From Rapana venosa (lineage: Eukaryota; Mollusca; Gastropoda; Neogastropoda; Muricidae), in NCBI GenBank assembly GCA_028751875.1, contig CM054162.1:8382616-8446615 (forward strand): a DNA stretch of 64,000 bases. Reading direction: 5' to 3'. Shown one piece after another: positions 1 to 10,699 of the stretch. The translations under genes and the position numbers were made by a program. The number at the start of each line of letters is the position of its first letter. The stretch's first letter is position 1. Below the pieces are notes generated by a model, which made no database searches, had not been told where the DNA came from, and saw nothing but the letters and a program-made list of their open reading frames with translations.

Positions 1-214
1 CTGTTGTTGTTCTTGTTCTTGTTGTTGTTGTTTGTCTGTTTTTCTCTTTTTTATCATCTTTTGTTGGTTTGGTTTTTCCTTCTCTTTTGTTTGTTTGTTT
101 GTTTTGGTTAGGGTTTTTTTGGGGGTGGGGGTGGGGTATTTTTAGGGTTTTCTTTTATTTGCTTGCTTTGGGGGGGGAGGGGTTAGCTGTTTTGAAAAGG
201 GTTATTTCCCCTTG
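1..214. repeat. T/G-rich low-complexity DNA
   Basis: TTG and TTTG runs with poly-T and poly-G stretches. No coding or structured signal is visible. Confidence 0.6.
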
Positions 215-355
215 TTTTTATTGTGAGACTGTATAAGTATTGGGTTATTATTATTAAGATGTATCCCTAACGGGCGGGGACTAGATGTAAAAAAGCACAT
301 GTGTGCTTATTCATTATCCTCGAAATAAAAGAATTTGTCATTGTCATTGTCTCTT
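215..355 (+). repeat. Retroelement 3' tail repeat, copy 1
   Basis: A segment of about 130 bp with the landmarks 'gtatccct', 'ggcggggactagatgt', 'aaaagcacatg', 'gtgcttattcattatcc' and 'aaataaaagaatttgtc', ending in ATTGTC hexamers. The same segment recurs at 42040-42166 and 53330-53460 in the same orientation, and the sequence diverges abruptly after the hexamers. This fits the 3' end of a LINE or SINE. It abuts the 3' end of the minus-strand LINE that follows, tail to tail. Confidence 0.65.
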
Positions 356-394
356 CGGTGCAGGCAGGGATGCTGTTGTTCACAGGTGTTGCTG

Positions 395-2416
395 TCACTG
401 GTGTTGACTGTTAAAGAGTCTGACAGCTGTGGGCAGGAAGGAGTCTCTGTATCGGCTGGTTCTGCTTCTTATGGACAGAAGACGACTGCTGACCTCACGC
501 TTGGACACACACTGGGACAGTGCAGGGTGGAGGGGATGGATGTCATCCTTCATGATCCTGGTCATCTTCTTCAGGCAGCTCTTCTCGTAGAGGCTGGAGG
601 CTGGAGTGATGTCCTTTTGGATGATCTTTGCTGCTGCCCTTGTGATGCGGTCTAGCTTGTTGCTGTCAGATTTTCTGGGGTTACTAAAATAGTAGATTTG
701 ATTGTACGATGCAATGCTTTGCACTGCAGCTTGATAAAACCTCAGTAAAATGGTGTTGCTGATTTGAAAGCTTCGCAGTTTTCTTAAGAAGAACATTCTT
801 TGGTTTGCTTTCTTATAACAGGCATCAACATTTTCAGTCCACCTCAGCCTGTCGTCAATGATCGTGCCAAGATATCTATAAGCACTGGTTATCCGCACTT
901 CTTTATTCTTGATGGTAAGTGGTGCTGGCTTGTCATTTTTCCTTCGGAAATCAATTATCATTTCTTCTGTTTTTGACACATTCAATTCCAGATAGTTCTT
1001 GTCACACCAGTCTACTAAAGCTTTGACTGTGGATGTGTACGAGGTCTCACTGCTCTTCAGAAGCCCAGTTAGTGATGTATCATCAGCAAACTTTATTTGA
1101 ATATTGCTGTTTGTGGTAAAACGGCAGTCAGCTGTGTAGAGGGTAAAAAGGACTGGTGATAGAACACATCCTTGGGGGGCCCCTGTATTAGTCAACAGGT
1201 AGTCTGACACAGCTTGCCCTATCCTCACTCTTTGTGGTCTTTCTGTTAAAAAGCTAAAAATCCATGCTATCAGTGTTGGGCTGACATTCATGCTCAGCAG
1301 TTTCTGTATTAAAAGATGAGGTTGAATAGTATTAAAAGCACTTGAAAAATCAATAAAAAGAATTCTGGCGTAAGTTCCTGGATGGTCTAAATGTTCATAC
1401 AACTTGTGCAGCAGAGTCAGTAGAGCATCGTCTGTGCCCCTGTCTTTAGAATAGGCAAACTGGAGGGGGTCTTGGTGCTCTTCAGTCTGGAGCCTCAGCT
1501 GACGAAGAACGATTTTTTCAGCACACTTGAATGATATTGATGTTAATGCTACAGGCCTATAGTCATTTAATTGGCTTGGAATTTGTTTCTTTGGGACTGG
1601 GATAATTGTTGAGGTTTTCCAGAGCTGGGGGATGTACCCAGTGTCAAGGGACTGCTGGAACAGGCGAGTGAAGACTGGAGCAAGAGAGTCACTGCATTCC
1701 TTGATGGTTTTAGCGCTGATGCAGTCTGGGCCACATGCACTCTTACAGTTGACTTTCTTGAATTCACTCTGTACTTCATTCTCTTCAATGATCACTCGAG
1801 ATGCTGTTTGTTGTTTTACTGTCTTCATAGCTTCTGCTTGTTCTGTTTGAAAGTTCTTTTGGTCAAACCTGGTATAAAACATGTTGAGTTCGTTTGCCAG
1901 TTTGGGGGCATCCTCTGTCACAATCTCCCTTTTTTTCGCTTTATATCCAGTTATAGTTTGGACATCCTTCCAGAACTGTTTGGGCCTGTTTTGACGACAA
2001 TGTTCCTCTACCTTTGCAGAATACTCCTCCTTGTCTGCTTGTATTCTCTTGTTTATTGCTTTCTGAATCTCTTTGGTGTTTTCATGTCGTTTGAAGGCCT
2101 GCTGTCTTCTTTCAATCAAGGTGCGGAGTTCTTTGGAGATCCATGGCTTGGAGTTGGGGTAGATCTTGACCTCCTTGCTCTCCAAGACCTTGTCCACACA
2201 GAAGTTGATGTAGCAGGAGATTACATCTGCCTGGATATCTGCAGTGTTGTTGTCATCCAGGAAAACATTCCTATCAGTGGATAAAAAGCCACCATTGAGG
2301 GCTTTAACTGATTGCTGGGACCCTGTCTTCACATGTTGGACAACCGGCTTTGCCTGCTTCAGCCTCTGTTTGTAGACAGGGGTCAGCTGCACCATGGTGT
2401 GAACTGACTGTCCCAT
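395..2416 (-). CDS. LINE reverse transcriptase (Rex1-like), 673 codons open
   Basis: Encodes the reverse transcriptase for target-primed reverse transcription. Visible RT blocks are CGPDCISAKTI (fingers), DYRPVALTSI, FIDFSSAFNTIQ (motif A with the first catalytic Asp), GAPQGCVLSPVLF (motif B), IKFADDTSL (motif C, both Asp present), LELNVSKTEEMIIDF (motif D) and RYLGTII (motif E). The C-terminal thumb ends in RHDSFLP-type residues shortly before the stop at 395. The first Met is probably internal, because the same frame stays open upstream to a TAG at 2459-2461, beyond which endonuclease sequence continues in this frame. The catalytic core therefore looks intact while the full ORF is interrupted. 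Clade assignment rests on motif wording, not alignment. Confidence 0.88.
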   Translation of the reverse strand: MGQSVHTMVQLTPVYKQRLKQAKPVVQHVKTGSQQSVKALNGGFLSTDRNVFLDDNNTADIQADVISCYINFCVDKVLESKEVKIYPNSKPWISKELRTLIERRQQAFKRHENTKEIQKAINKRIQADKEEYSAKVEEHCRQNRPKQFWKDVQTITGYKAKKREIVTEDAPKLANELNMFYTRFDQKNFQTEQAEAMKTVKQQTASRVIIEENEVQSEFKKVNCKSACGPDCISAKTIKECSDSLAPVFTRLFQQSLDTGYIPQLWKTSTIIPVPKKQIPSQLNDYRPVALTSISFKCAEKIVLRQLRLQTEEHQDPLQFAYSKDRGTDDALLTLLHKLYEHLDHPGTYARILFIDFSSAFNTIQPHLLIQKLLSMNVSPTLIAWIFSFLTERPQRVRIGQAVSDYLLTNTGAPQGCVLSPVLFTLYTADCRFTTNSNIQIKFADDTSLTGLLKSSETSYTSTVKALVDWCDKNYLELNVSKTEEMIIDFRRKNDKPAPLTIKNKEVRITSAYRYLGTIIDDRLRWTENVDACYKKANQRMFFLRKLRSFQISNTILLRFYQAAVQSIASYNQIYYFSNPRKSDSNKLDRITRAAAKIIQKDITPASSLYEKSCLKKMTRIMKDDIHPLHPALSQCVSKREVSSRLLSIRSRTSRYRDSFLPTAVRLFNSQHQ

Positions 2417-2458
2417 ACTTGGCAGGGAGCGGGAGAGAAAGGCCTGCTTGATGTTGCC

Positions 2459-3130
2459 CTAACAGAGATCTGGAGTTCTGTCTCCACAAGTTGGGCATGT
2501 TACATACTGATGGTAGTGTGGCAGAACTTCCTCAAGCCTGCATTCGTTAAAATCACCAAGGATAAAAGAAGGAGAGTCTGGAGATGTGGAAGAGAGTTCA
2601 TGAATGATGTCAGCTACTGTGTTGGCTGCTACCTTTGTGTCTGCACGAGGCTGTATGTACACAACTGTGATAAAAATCCGATTTAATTCTCTTGGTAAGT
2701 AAAATGGGCGTACAGCAAGGCTAAGGAGTTCTACATTCTCAGAACAGAGTCTTTTCTTCACACTGATGTTTTGGCACCACCTGTTGTTAACAAAAACACA
2801 CACTCCTCCACCTTTAGTCTTTCCTGTTTCTTCAACTAAACGATCCCCTGGAAGATGGTAAAACCAGGAATGTCGGGTCCTCGTCATTTTCCGTCAACCA
2901 TGATTCAGAGAGACAAATCAAGTTTGCCTCTCTGTATTCACAAACAAATTTACAACAAGCCATCAGTTCATCAACTTTGTTTTGGATGGATTGCACATTG
3001 CCCATAACAATAGAAGGGAAAGGAAGCCTAAAACAACGACGGCGAGCTCTTATTCTCACTCCTCCTCTTTTTCCACGTTTTTTAAGTCTGATTCGGAAGC
3101 GACTTGCCCTATCTAGATGTGATAAATCAA
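2459..3130 (-). pseudogene. LINE endonuclease domain (APE-like), frameshifted
   Basis: N-terminal part of the same LINE. From 3130 inward one frame reads an Arg-rich leader, then NVQSIQNKVDEL and LICLSESWL, the start of an apurinic-endonuclease-like fold that nicks target DNA. Near 2870 the frame changes, and reading continues as ETGKTKGGGVCVFVNNRW, an RPFYLPRE-type block and SFILGDFNEC, whose GDFN is the family's metal/catalytic block. The segment ends at an in-frame TAG (2459-2461) where relatives usually have a tyrosine codon after a CPTxxxxTxDxC block. That stop lies in the same frame as the RT downstream. A short homopolymer-level indel could explain the frameshift, so it may be a sequencing error or a real mutation. 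Confidence 0.8.
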
Positions 3131-5030
3131 GTGTGGTCTGGGTGTTAGTATTTCAAATAAGGTGATAAACCAAGGTTCAGTGCCCAACACACCTTTACCA
3201 TACAAAAATAAAAAGAACCCAGGCCACAGGAGTTTTCTCTGCAGAAAAAGTGCTGCAGAAAAAGCCACTCTCCCAGGGAAACAGACAGGTCCATGCAGGC
3301 AGCAACACTGAAGCCCCTGAACTGGATGGTGCTGCTCTTATAGCAACACTTACTCCCCAGGTAGAGCAGCATCAGTTTTACACAGAGACATATGTGGTGA
3401 CTTAAAGTGCTGTAGAAAAGAGTAGAATAGGGAATAGATGAATACCCCCTCCTGTCACCCCCTAATGGGGTGCTTATATAAAACCCTCTCTTCCCACCTA
3501 TCACACTCTAATTCAGATCACACAAAACAAATATAAAGTGAATACTGTTAAACATTTATTATACAATAATCCAATAATTACACAAACGACAATATTTACT
3601 GACACACTGCTACAAGCTCAATATATGACATCAGCTTCAAGTCCAATAATGAAATAAACACAAAGTGTTCAAAATATTTTCATAACAATACCCCAAGTAA
3701 AACCTCTATATCAACATCAACACACAATATCCCTGCCTATGCATAATCCACATGGTAATGTAATGTTCTGGAGATGACATCTGGGTTGGTCCCCTAAAAA
3801 GTTCAGGCAACAACCAATACTGGTACACCCAGGGATGCAATTTATATTTTCAACCATAAACAAACCAAATCAAAAGAAAAAAGTAAATAAATAAACAAAT
3901 AATGCCCAAATTGGGAAGGATACATTTCAGAAACTAGATCCAACAATTACTGTAAATTCTGGGTGTAGCAGTACAGGTAAGACATTGATGACTTGGCATG
4001 ATACACAGGTCTATATCAGGCCTTACCCTATCAGTGCCCCCCCCCCCCCCCCCAAATGAAATGAACAGGAAAGCCACAATGAAACACAAACACAACAATG
4101 TCACCAAGCTGGTGATGAAGCTAGTCCAGACCAAGGCACACCACCTAAAAATCTTTAGTATAAGTAATAACTGATATATATAATTATGTTATATACAACC
4201 AAAGGAAGAGCATGATTATAACAGACATATTTAAAGCCTCTGTAGCAAAAGAAACTAAAGCACAATTAATTATAACACCACACACAGGAAAAGCTTTACT
4301 TACTTAAAGTGTCAGAATTCTCTTCTTCCACAGCTCCCTCACTGTTAAACATCAACAGCACTGGATGTCCTCAAACACTGCCTCACAGTGGCATACCACA
4401 ATGTGTCAGAAAATCCAGGATCACCATACAGGTAAAAATGCCACACATCCTCTGATTTGTCACAATCAGTCACAGAAGGCATGCATCCATAGGAACACAA
4501 ACTGTAGATCCAAAGAAATGTTTCCCCAAATATGGAAAAAAGCGGCAGGTACAAATAAAGTTAACTGTCCTCTAGCACAATATCAGTTACAAATGGCGCA
4601 CATCTAGTAAAGGAATATACACAATACATGCAGGTAGATATCTTCACAACACTGTGAAGGCAAGCACAGAAACACAGAGATGTACAGCACATCTTCTGAT
4701 GATATAGATTCCAAACCAAGATCCCAAAGGGCGGTACAAGTACAGCACCCCTGGTATCCTGGTGAAGACAAGGGCAGCCACAGGAGACACTGGAGGCACT
4801 GGTTTAACACTGATGGCAGGGATGTCCAAGGAAAATCACTTTGGTCACCTTTCCCAATCCAAACCAGGAGGGTACCTAAAATACAGGCATAAATTCACAA
4901 TCCTGGCATCAAAACAATATTCCAATCAACTGACACTCATCCACAGCAGGGTGCACTAATATCTGGTCACACAAGGCAAGACAACCCCACAGCCACAAAG
5001 ACCAGAAGTGCTGTCAACTCAACCTGAGGA
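3131..5030 (+). repeat. Long interspersed repeat, copy 1
   Basis: This segment matches 60327-62905 in the same orientation over most of its length. Shared landmarks are 'aataaggtgataaaccaagg' near the start, 'caacacacaatatcc' and 'tatgcataat' in the middle, and a block at 4670-4840 with 'gatcccaaagggcggtacaa' and 'gaagacaagggcagccacag', ending near 5030 after 'cacagccacaaagacc'. The first 310 bp are a diverged SINE body; its tRNA-like head is missing because the LINE begins exactly at 3130. No protein is encoded. A 'tatataaaa' box occurs at 3476-3484, inside the repeat just after the SINE body. Whether this is a transposon, a segmental duplication or a decayed larger element is unknown. Confidence 0.75.
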
Positions 5031-5649
5031 GTTGACACATGTGAAACAATAAGATACCAGAGAGTACACAGATCTAAACTGCACATGAGGACTTGTTCAA
5101 AGTCAGAGCAGGCAAACTGATACACACACCAAAGACTGCACGACTACAAGTCCAAGGGGCTGACTCCTTTCAAAAAGAGGTAATTAACAATACCACCAAG
5201 ACAATAAACTCAGTATCACTCTTGAAGTGACCATTGGAAGGAACAAACAGCAACTGTCAAGTCCTCCTGCTGAGAGATACCACAAAGGAAACAGCCAATT
5301 ACACTGATCTACACTACAAAACTCAGAATCAACTGAGGACAATTATTATTAAAACACAACCACTAGAGATTGCATTGCTGCAACTGACCTTACTACAGTG
5401 AACTCACTGGACCAGAACTGACAAACAAAACTCTTTACTTTACAAAAAAGGTTACTGCCATCCCATTCTGGGATAAAGGTTACTTTTCAGTTACCAGCAA
5501 CAGCTTTGTAGAAAAAATGTGGTGGATTGTAGTCTGTGTTTATTAGATAGCCACAATGTCACTAGAATTCATGATGTCTCAAGTTAAAGAGCATCAGCAA
5601 TAGATCTAACTTTATATCACCAACACTTGTCCACATGCAATTGGTCAAT
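5031..5649. other. No recognised feature
   Basis: A/C-rich unique-looking sequence. I see no open frame, RNA or repeat match in it. Confidence 0.5.
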
Positions 5650-5821
5650 GTATTAAGATACTCTGGGCAGTGATCATTTACCTATCATTACAACCTTCAA
5701 TAACCAATTATTTCAACCCCATATTACAAAGGACAAACTTCCAAAATATAACTATAAGCGTACTGACTGGAAAAAGTTTAAACGTAGTCTTGCTTCTCAC
5801 AATACAGAGTGTATAAACATG
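5650..5821 (+). pseudogene. LINE endonuclease C-terminus fragment
   Basis: From 5660 one frame reads TLGSDHLPIITTF, the SDH catalytic block at the end of APE-type LINE endonucleases, followed by a linker with KYNYKRTDWKKFKRSL typical of the endonuclease-RT junction. It stops at about 5821, where a different LINE family begins. It is a remnant of an insertion otherwise lost here. Confidence 0.6.
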
Positions 5822-6600
5822 GGCAGCCATCATGACCTGTGCTCCTGAACTTTAGAGTCCGATTGAAGAAGATCAATAAGACAAAGAACACCAGACTCAA
5901 GTTCAACCTGGACAGACTTAAGGACCCCACCATCACCGAGTCCTTCCAAGCAACAATAGGAAGGAAATTCGCACCACTGCTGGCACTTGAAGAAGATGCC
6001 GAAACGATGACCACCAGTTTTAACACAGTGATGACTGAGACAGCAAGCATACTTCTTGGCAAACATCGCCGAAAAACACAACCATGGGTCACAGATGAAA
6101 TCTTGAATATGTGTGACAAAAGACGAGACCTGAAGAAGAGCAAGAACACTACAGGAGCAGTTGAGTACAGAGAAGTAAACAAGAAGATCAGGAGAGACAT
6201 GAGGAAGGCCAAGGAGGAATGGATAGAGAAACAATGTACAGAAATCGAAGAGAGCATGACAAAGAATAAAAGCAGAAGAGCATACCAGATTGTGAAAGAG
6301 CTCACCAAACAGAAACAGGCAAGAGTCAGTAACATCCAGGACAAAGAAGGGAATTGCCTAACAGAAAAGAAGGAAATCGTTGGCAGATGGACGGAATACT
6401 GTTCCGAACTCTACAATCATCAGACGCTAGGCGACCCAAGCATACTTGCAAGCCAAGCCTCATCGAATAAAGACAACTTCCCAATTCTACGTGAGGAAGT
6501 AGAAGTAGCAATTAGATTGCTGAAGAAAGGAAAATCAGCAGGAATCGACAACATCCCAGCACAGCTGATCCAACAGTGACAGACATCCTTACAAGTATCT
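5822..6600 (+). pseudogene. RTE-like LINE, part 1 (endonuclease end and RT linker)
   Basis: 5'-truncated copy starting inside the SDHHL-type endonuclease block (now SHHDL) at about 5824. A 246-codon frame from 5839 carries RLKFNLDRLKDPTI, a basic linker with RRKTQPWVTDEIL, and the RT N-terminal block EVEVAIRLLKKGKSAGIDNIPAQLI, ending at a stop near 6579. The coding sequence then runs as TDILTSI in another frame up to 6600, where an L2-like element interrupts it; the reading resumes at 7462. A minus-strand copy of the same family lies at 9359-10400. The wording fits RTE-related LINEs common in molluscs and cnidarians; I do not fix the clade. Confidence 0.8.
6593..6600 (+). repeat. Target-site duplication, left copy
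   Basis: AAGTATCT precedes the L2-like insertion and is repeated at 7462-7469 after its TTA tail. Removing the insert and one copy restores the RTE reading TDILTSICNKIWQTGEW. Confidence 0.85.
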
Positions 6601-7406
6601 ATCAATGCTACTATCAATTACGGCGTATTAGTGCAATTTGAAAGTACCTGTCCACTGATGCAACAGCCAAACTTGTCACTTCTCTCATTCTCTCACTTCT
6701 GGACTATTGCAATTCTCTTTTAGCTGGTCTGCCAGCAACATCTATCCACTCCCTTTAACGTATACAAAACTCCGCAGCTCGACTAGTTCTCAGAAAGAAA
6801 AAATCTGAGCACATTACCCCTCTCTTGCGATCTCTCCACTGGCTGCCTGTGCCACAGAGAGTAGATTATAAGATCAGTACCCTCTGTTACAAATGTCTCC
6901 ACAACACTGCACCCTCCTACCTATGTGAATGTCTTAACCTGTACACTCCTTCACGTTTCCTCCACTCTACTGCAGATACCTTGTGCCTACGAATACCTAG
7001 ATTCAACCAATCCACTGTTGGCCGCTGCTCATTCTCTATTTCTGGTCCATCCATCTGGAACAACCTTCCTCTCTCTCTTCGCCAGAAACCTAGTTATGAC
7101 ACTTTTAAATCCAGCCTCAAGACATATTTATTTCAAACCTAAGACTTCCCCCCTCCTGTTTCATATCTAACCCATGTTCTATCACCCTGCTAAAGTATAC
7201 GGCCTGTGCGAGTGTATGTGTGCTTTTGAAAAACATTTGACTATCGAAATTTTATTTCATAGATTTTGTCTGCATCGCACCATGTTTGTAAATATCTGTT
7301 TGTTTAAACTTTTGATTATTTATCATTGACTGCATGACTGTGTAAGATTAGGTTGAATGCATGCGCTTTGATTTGTCTTTGCAAGATATAGCGCTATATA
7401 AGTTCC

Positions 7407-7461
<55 letters not shown>
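6601..7461 (+). mobile_element. L2-like LINE, 5'-truncated insertion in the RTE-like element
   Basis: 861-bp insertion with the C-terminal thumb of an L2/CR1-type RT (from 6825: SLHWLPVPQRVDYKISTLCY, CLRIPRFNQSTVGR, FSISGPSIWNNLPLSLRQ, FKSSLKTYLFQT). The 3' UTR contains a GTGTATGTGTG stretch and 'agcgctatataagttccat' before a (TTA)n tail at 7409-7461. It is flanked by an 8-bp target-site duplication. The coding part is short because of 5' truncation, as is typical of LINE insertions. Confidence 0.88.
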
Positions 7462-7463
<2 letters not shown>

Positions 7464-8337
7464 GTATCTGCAACAAGATCTGGCAGACCGGAGAGTGGCC
7501 TACACCATGGACCCAATCACTCATCATCACTCTACCCAAGAAAGGAAATCTCCAGCAGTGCCAAAACTACAAGACAATCAGCCTCATAAGTCATGCCAGT
7601 AAAGTCATGCTGAAAGTGATCCTGAACAGGCTGAAACCACAGGCAGAAGAGATCATCGCCAAAGAGCATGCCGGTTTCCGGCCAAATAGAAGCACCGCAG
7701 AACAGATATTCAACCTGAGGGTTCTGTGTGAGAAATACAGCCAGCATCAACATGACATCTTCCACGTCTTCATTGATTTTAAGAAGGCCTTCAATAGAGT
7801 ATGGCATGATGCTCTGTGGGCCACCATGAACAAATTCAACATGGGCCAGAAGCTGATCCACACAGGGAACTCTACTCAAAGGCCACCAGTGCAGTACTCG
7901 TACAGGGCACGGTAGGGGAATGGTTCCGTATCTCAGTTGGGGTCCGACAGGGATGTCTGCTGTCGCCGACACTGTTTAACATTTTCCTCAAACGCATCAT
8001 GACTGACGCCTTGGAAGACCACACAGGCATAGTCAGCATTGGAGGGCGAACAATCACCAACCTCAGGTTTGCCAATGACATTGACGGTCTGGCAGGAAAT
8101 GAAAAGGAACTGGCCAACCTAGTGAAGCAACTGGACGAAATATCCTCACGATACGGCATGAAAATCAGCGCCGAGAAAACCAAGCTCATGTCAAACTGTG
8201 CCCAGCTAATCACCACCAAGATCACTCTCAGCGGAAAAGAACTGGAGACAGTTGACCATTTCAAGTACCTTGGAGCTATCATAAGTGAGGAGGGATCGAA
8301 GACCGAAATCCTAGCAAGAGCGGCACAAACAGCAGCA
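7462..8337 (+). pseudogene. RTE-like LINE, part 2 (RT core, catalytic Asp lost)
   Basis: Continuation of the element interrupted at 6600. One frame reads SICNKIWQTGEWPTPWTQ, LPKKGNLQQCQNYKTISLIS, EHAGFRPNRSTAEQIFNLR and HVFIDFKKAFNRVWHD (motif A). A frameshift near 7865 moves the reading to VGVRQGCLLSPTLFNIFL (motif B), LRFANDIDGLAG (motif C) and MKISAEKTKLM. Motif C should be FADD; here the first catalytic Asp is Asn, so even without the frameshift the enzyme would be dead. The sequence ends near 8337 in an alanine-rich KTEILARAAQTAAA block where a different LINE takes over; the C-terminus is absent. Confidence 0.82.
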
Positions 8338-9358
8338 GCAATGGAAGAAAGCAGTGATTGCAGTTAGCATGAAAGACTTTTGTGATCCCTTGAGTTCACT
8401 TAGTGCTGGGTCAGAACAACCAGAAGCAGTACACTGTACTGTGCCGTTAATGGGCATTTAGATTATCCTCTGTCTGCATTGACTGCTTCTAGTACTGAAC
8501 AAGAAGTTATCAAGGCTGTGAACATACTTCAGACATGCAAAACCTCTGGAATTGATATGATAAGCAATGGATATATCATGAAAAGTATCACAATACTAAC
8601 TTCAGTTTATTGTGATTTATTCAACAAAGTCCTGGATGAAAGAGCGGTGCCAGAAGAATGGGCTGTGGGTTTCATAACTCCATTGTTTACAGGGAAAGGA
8701 GACCATTCTGACTGTAACAATTATAGGGGAATAACATTACTAAGTTGTCTGGGCAAGTTATTTACCAGTATCACAAATGACAGATTATACAATGTTTTTA
8801 TAAAAAGAAACTAATAAAATATTGTTAGAAAATCAAGCAAGCTTTAGACAAGGTTATTGAATTTTAGATCAGGCTTTGTATTAAAATCATAAGTAGCTAT
8901 TGATCATACAAAGAAAACTTTTTATGCTTTTATTGACTTCACAAAGACTTTTTATTTGCTTTGGCAAGAAGGGTTATGGTACAAATTATTACTGCATGGA
9001 ATTCAAGATAAAGTTTTTTGAGTCATTGTTAACATGTGGGATAGAATAAAGTCTTGTGTTTTTATTAATGGTGAAAAGTCTGTTGTATGGGTGTCAGACA
9101 AGGAGAAAATGTATCTCCTGGTTTTTTTTTCATTATATCTTAATGTCCCAAAGAGGTATGTCATTAACAATGATTGTGATTATATAAAGATTGAAATAAC
9201 TGATGTTGAACTACGTAATTACCTGAAGGTGTGAGTTCTTTTGTAGGCAGATGACAGCTTTTCTTTTACCAGCAGACCCTGCACACAATCTTCAGAAATC
9301 TCTTAGCACTTTTTGTAGGTACTGCCAGGAGTGGAAATTTGATGTAAACATTGATCTG
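8338..9358 (+). pseudogene. LINE RT fragment of the 2A-LINE type
   Basis: RT core of a second family. From 8479: AVNILQTCKTSGIDMISN, AVPEEWAVGFITPLFTGKGD and NNYRGITLLSCLGKLFTSI. After a break at about 8814 come fragments reading QASFRQGY and FIDFTKTFY-like motif A. Then from 9034 comes IKSCVFINGEKS, and from 9251 LQKSLSTFCRYCQEWKFDVNID. Several frameshifts and stops are present. Wording is close to, but not the same as, the LINE at 10.56-16.77 kb. It ends sharply at 9358 against the 3' end of a minus-strand RTE-like copy. Confidence 0.7.
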
Positions 9359-10400
9359 TCAATCTGCTCCCGTAATCCCCTCCAGGGTCGTAGGGGCACT
9401 GCAGTAACGAACGTTACACCAGTTGGCTTCATTTGCGGTGGTTGTGGGCAAGTGCCTGGGTTGTGGAGAAGCTCTTCCTGGTCCATTCAGTGATGCTGTC
9501 TGCTCATTTCTTCTTTGGCCTGCCTCGCCTTCTCTTCTCTTCCCTTGCACTGTTCCTTGCAGTATGGTCTTTTCTTGACTGTGGTCAGCAGGTCTTTGTT
9601 TTGTTTTACTTGTTGGTTGATGGTTTGTCGGACTTCTTTTTTGGTAATATAGTTGGTGTATGAAATGACAAGGAGTCTTTTGAGGCATCTCATCTCCAAA
9701 GCCTGGATTCTTCTTTATAGATCTGCATTTAATGTCTAGGAATCGCATGCATACAGGTATTTGGAGATGACCAATGCATGCAGTAGCTTGACCTTGGTCC
9801 TGAGAGAGATGTTTTGGACTTTCCAGATGGTCTTGAGCTTTGCTATTGCTACTAGTTTGTGCGTTTGTGCAGCTCTTGTGAGGATTTTTGGTCTTTGAAC
9901 ATTCTTCACTAATTATAGTTCCAAGGTACTTGAGGAGATCTACAACCTCAAGTTCTTTTTCACTGACTATGATCTGGGTAGTGATTGGCTGGGCACGGTT
10001 TGTCATGAGTTTTGTCTTCTCAGCACTGATCTCCATGTCGTATTTGGAAGATGTTTCGTCAAGGTGGTACACTAGGTTGGCTAGTTCTTGTTTGTTTCCT
10101 GCCAGTCCATCGTTGTCATCCGCAACTTTGAGGTCGATGATTGTCTTCCCTTCAATACTGACTGTGCCAATGTGATCCTCTAAGGCATCAGTCATTATAT
10201 ACTCATGGAATACATTGAAAAGAGTCAGCGATATGAGACAGCCTTAATGGACTGCCACTGAAGTATGGAACCATTCTCCAACCATGTCCCTTGGACAAGC
10301 ACTGGGCTGGTGGCTTTTAGGTATAGCTCTTTGATGGTCTGGATGATCTTTTGCCCCATGTTGTACTTCTTCAATGTGGCCCATAATGCGTCATGCCAAA
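9359..10400 (-). pseudogene. RTE-like LINE, second copy (RT palm to C-terminus)
   Basis: Minus-strand copy of the family at 5822-8337. It begins near 10400 in the motif A region and reads MTDALEDHIGTVSIEGK, LKVADDNDGLAG (motif C, both Asp kept, preceding Phe changed to Val), MEISAEKTKLMTN and LLKYLGTIISEE. After further frame damage comes a C-terminal basic region with KTILQGTVQGKRREG and a final SAPTTLEGI block before 9359. It supplies the C-terminus missing from the plus-strand copy. The 5' side is truncated by a TC-rich tract. Confidence 0.78.
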
Positions 10401-10556
10401 CAGGTCAACACTATGTCTCTCCTTCTCTTACTCCCTCTCTCTCCCTTTCTCTCTCTATCTGTCTCTCCATTTATCTCCTCTCTCTCTTTTCCTCTCTCTC
10501 AATGCCTCTCTCTCTCTTTCTCTCTCCCCTATAAGGGGGGTGGGGGTGTGAACTGA
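10401..10556 (+). repeat. TC-rich simple repeat
   Basis: CTCT-type microsatellite from about 10419 to 10531, then a G-rich spacer. It separates the RTE-like fragment from the next LINE. Confidence 0.7.
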
Positions 10557-10699
10557 TCTTGTGATCATGCAGGTGGCAGGTAAACATCGCTGCAAGAATA
10601 GTGCTGATTGCCAGTGTGAATGATAGTACTTGTCTTTGAAGTTTGGCAAGCAGGTAAACAAGGTACCATGTCTTCTGAACCGTTGGTGTTTCCAGCCAG

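Larger units (their letters stand above)
356..3130 (-). mobile_element. Rex1-like non-LTR retrotransposon, nearly full length
   Basis: One APE-type LINE read on the minus strand: endonuclease (3130 to about 2460), then reverse transcriptase (about 2460 to 395), then a short 3' UTR. Domain order and motif wording (endonuclease GDFN, RT GAPQGCVLSP and FADD) match the Rex1/CR1-side LINE clades as I know them from fish. Damage is light: one frameshift near 2870 and one in-frame TAG at 2459-2461. The 5' end abuts a long interspersed repeat at 3131. The 3' end runs into ATTGTC/GACAAT hexamers shared with the neighbouring tail repeat, so the exact terminus and any target-site duplication cannot be placed. 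Confidence 0.85.

Noticed and set aside
335..655. 106-codon plus-strand protein at 335
   Set aside because: Shadow of the minus-strand LINE RT C-terminus.
3460..3500. LTR promoter in the long repeat ('tatataaaa')
   Set aside because: No matching second LTR, primer-binding site or gag/pol sequence nearby, so the TATA-like box is not enough.
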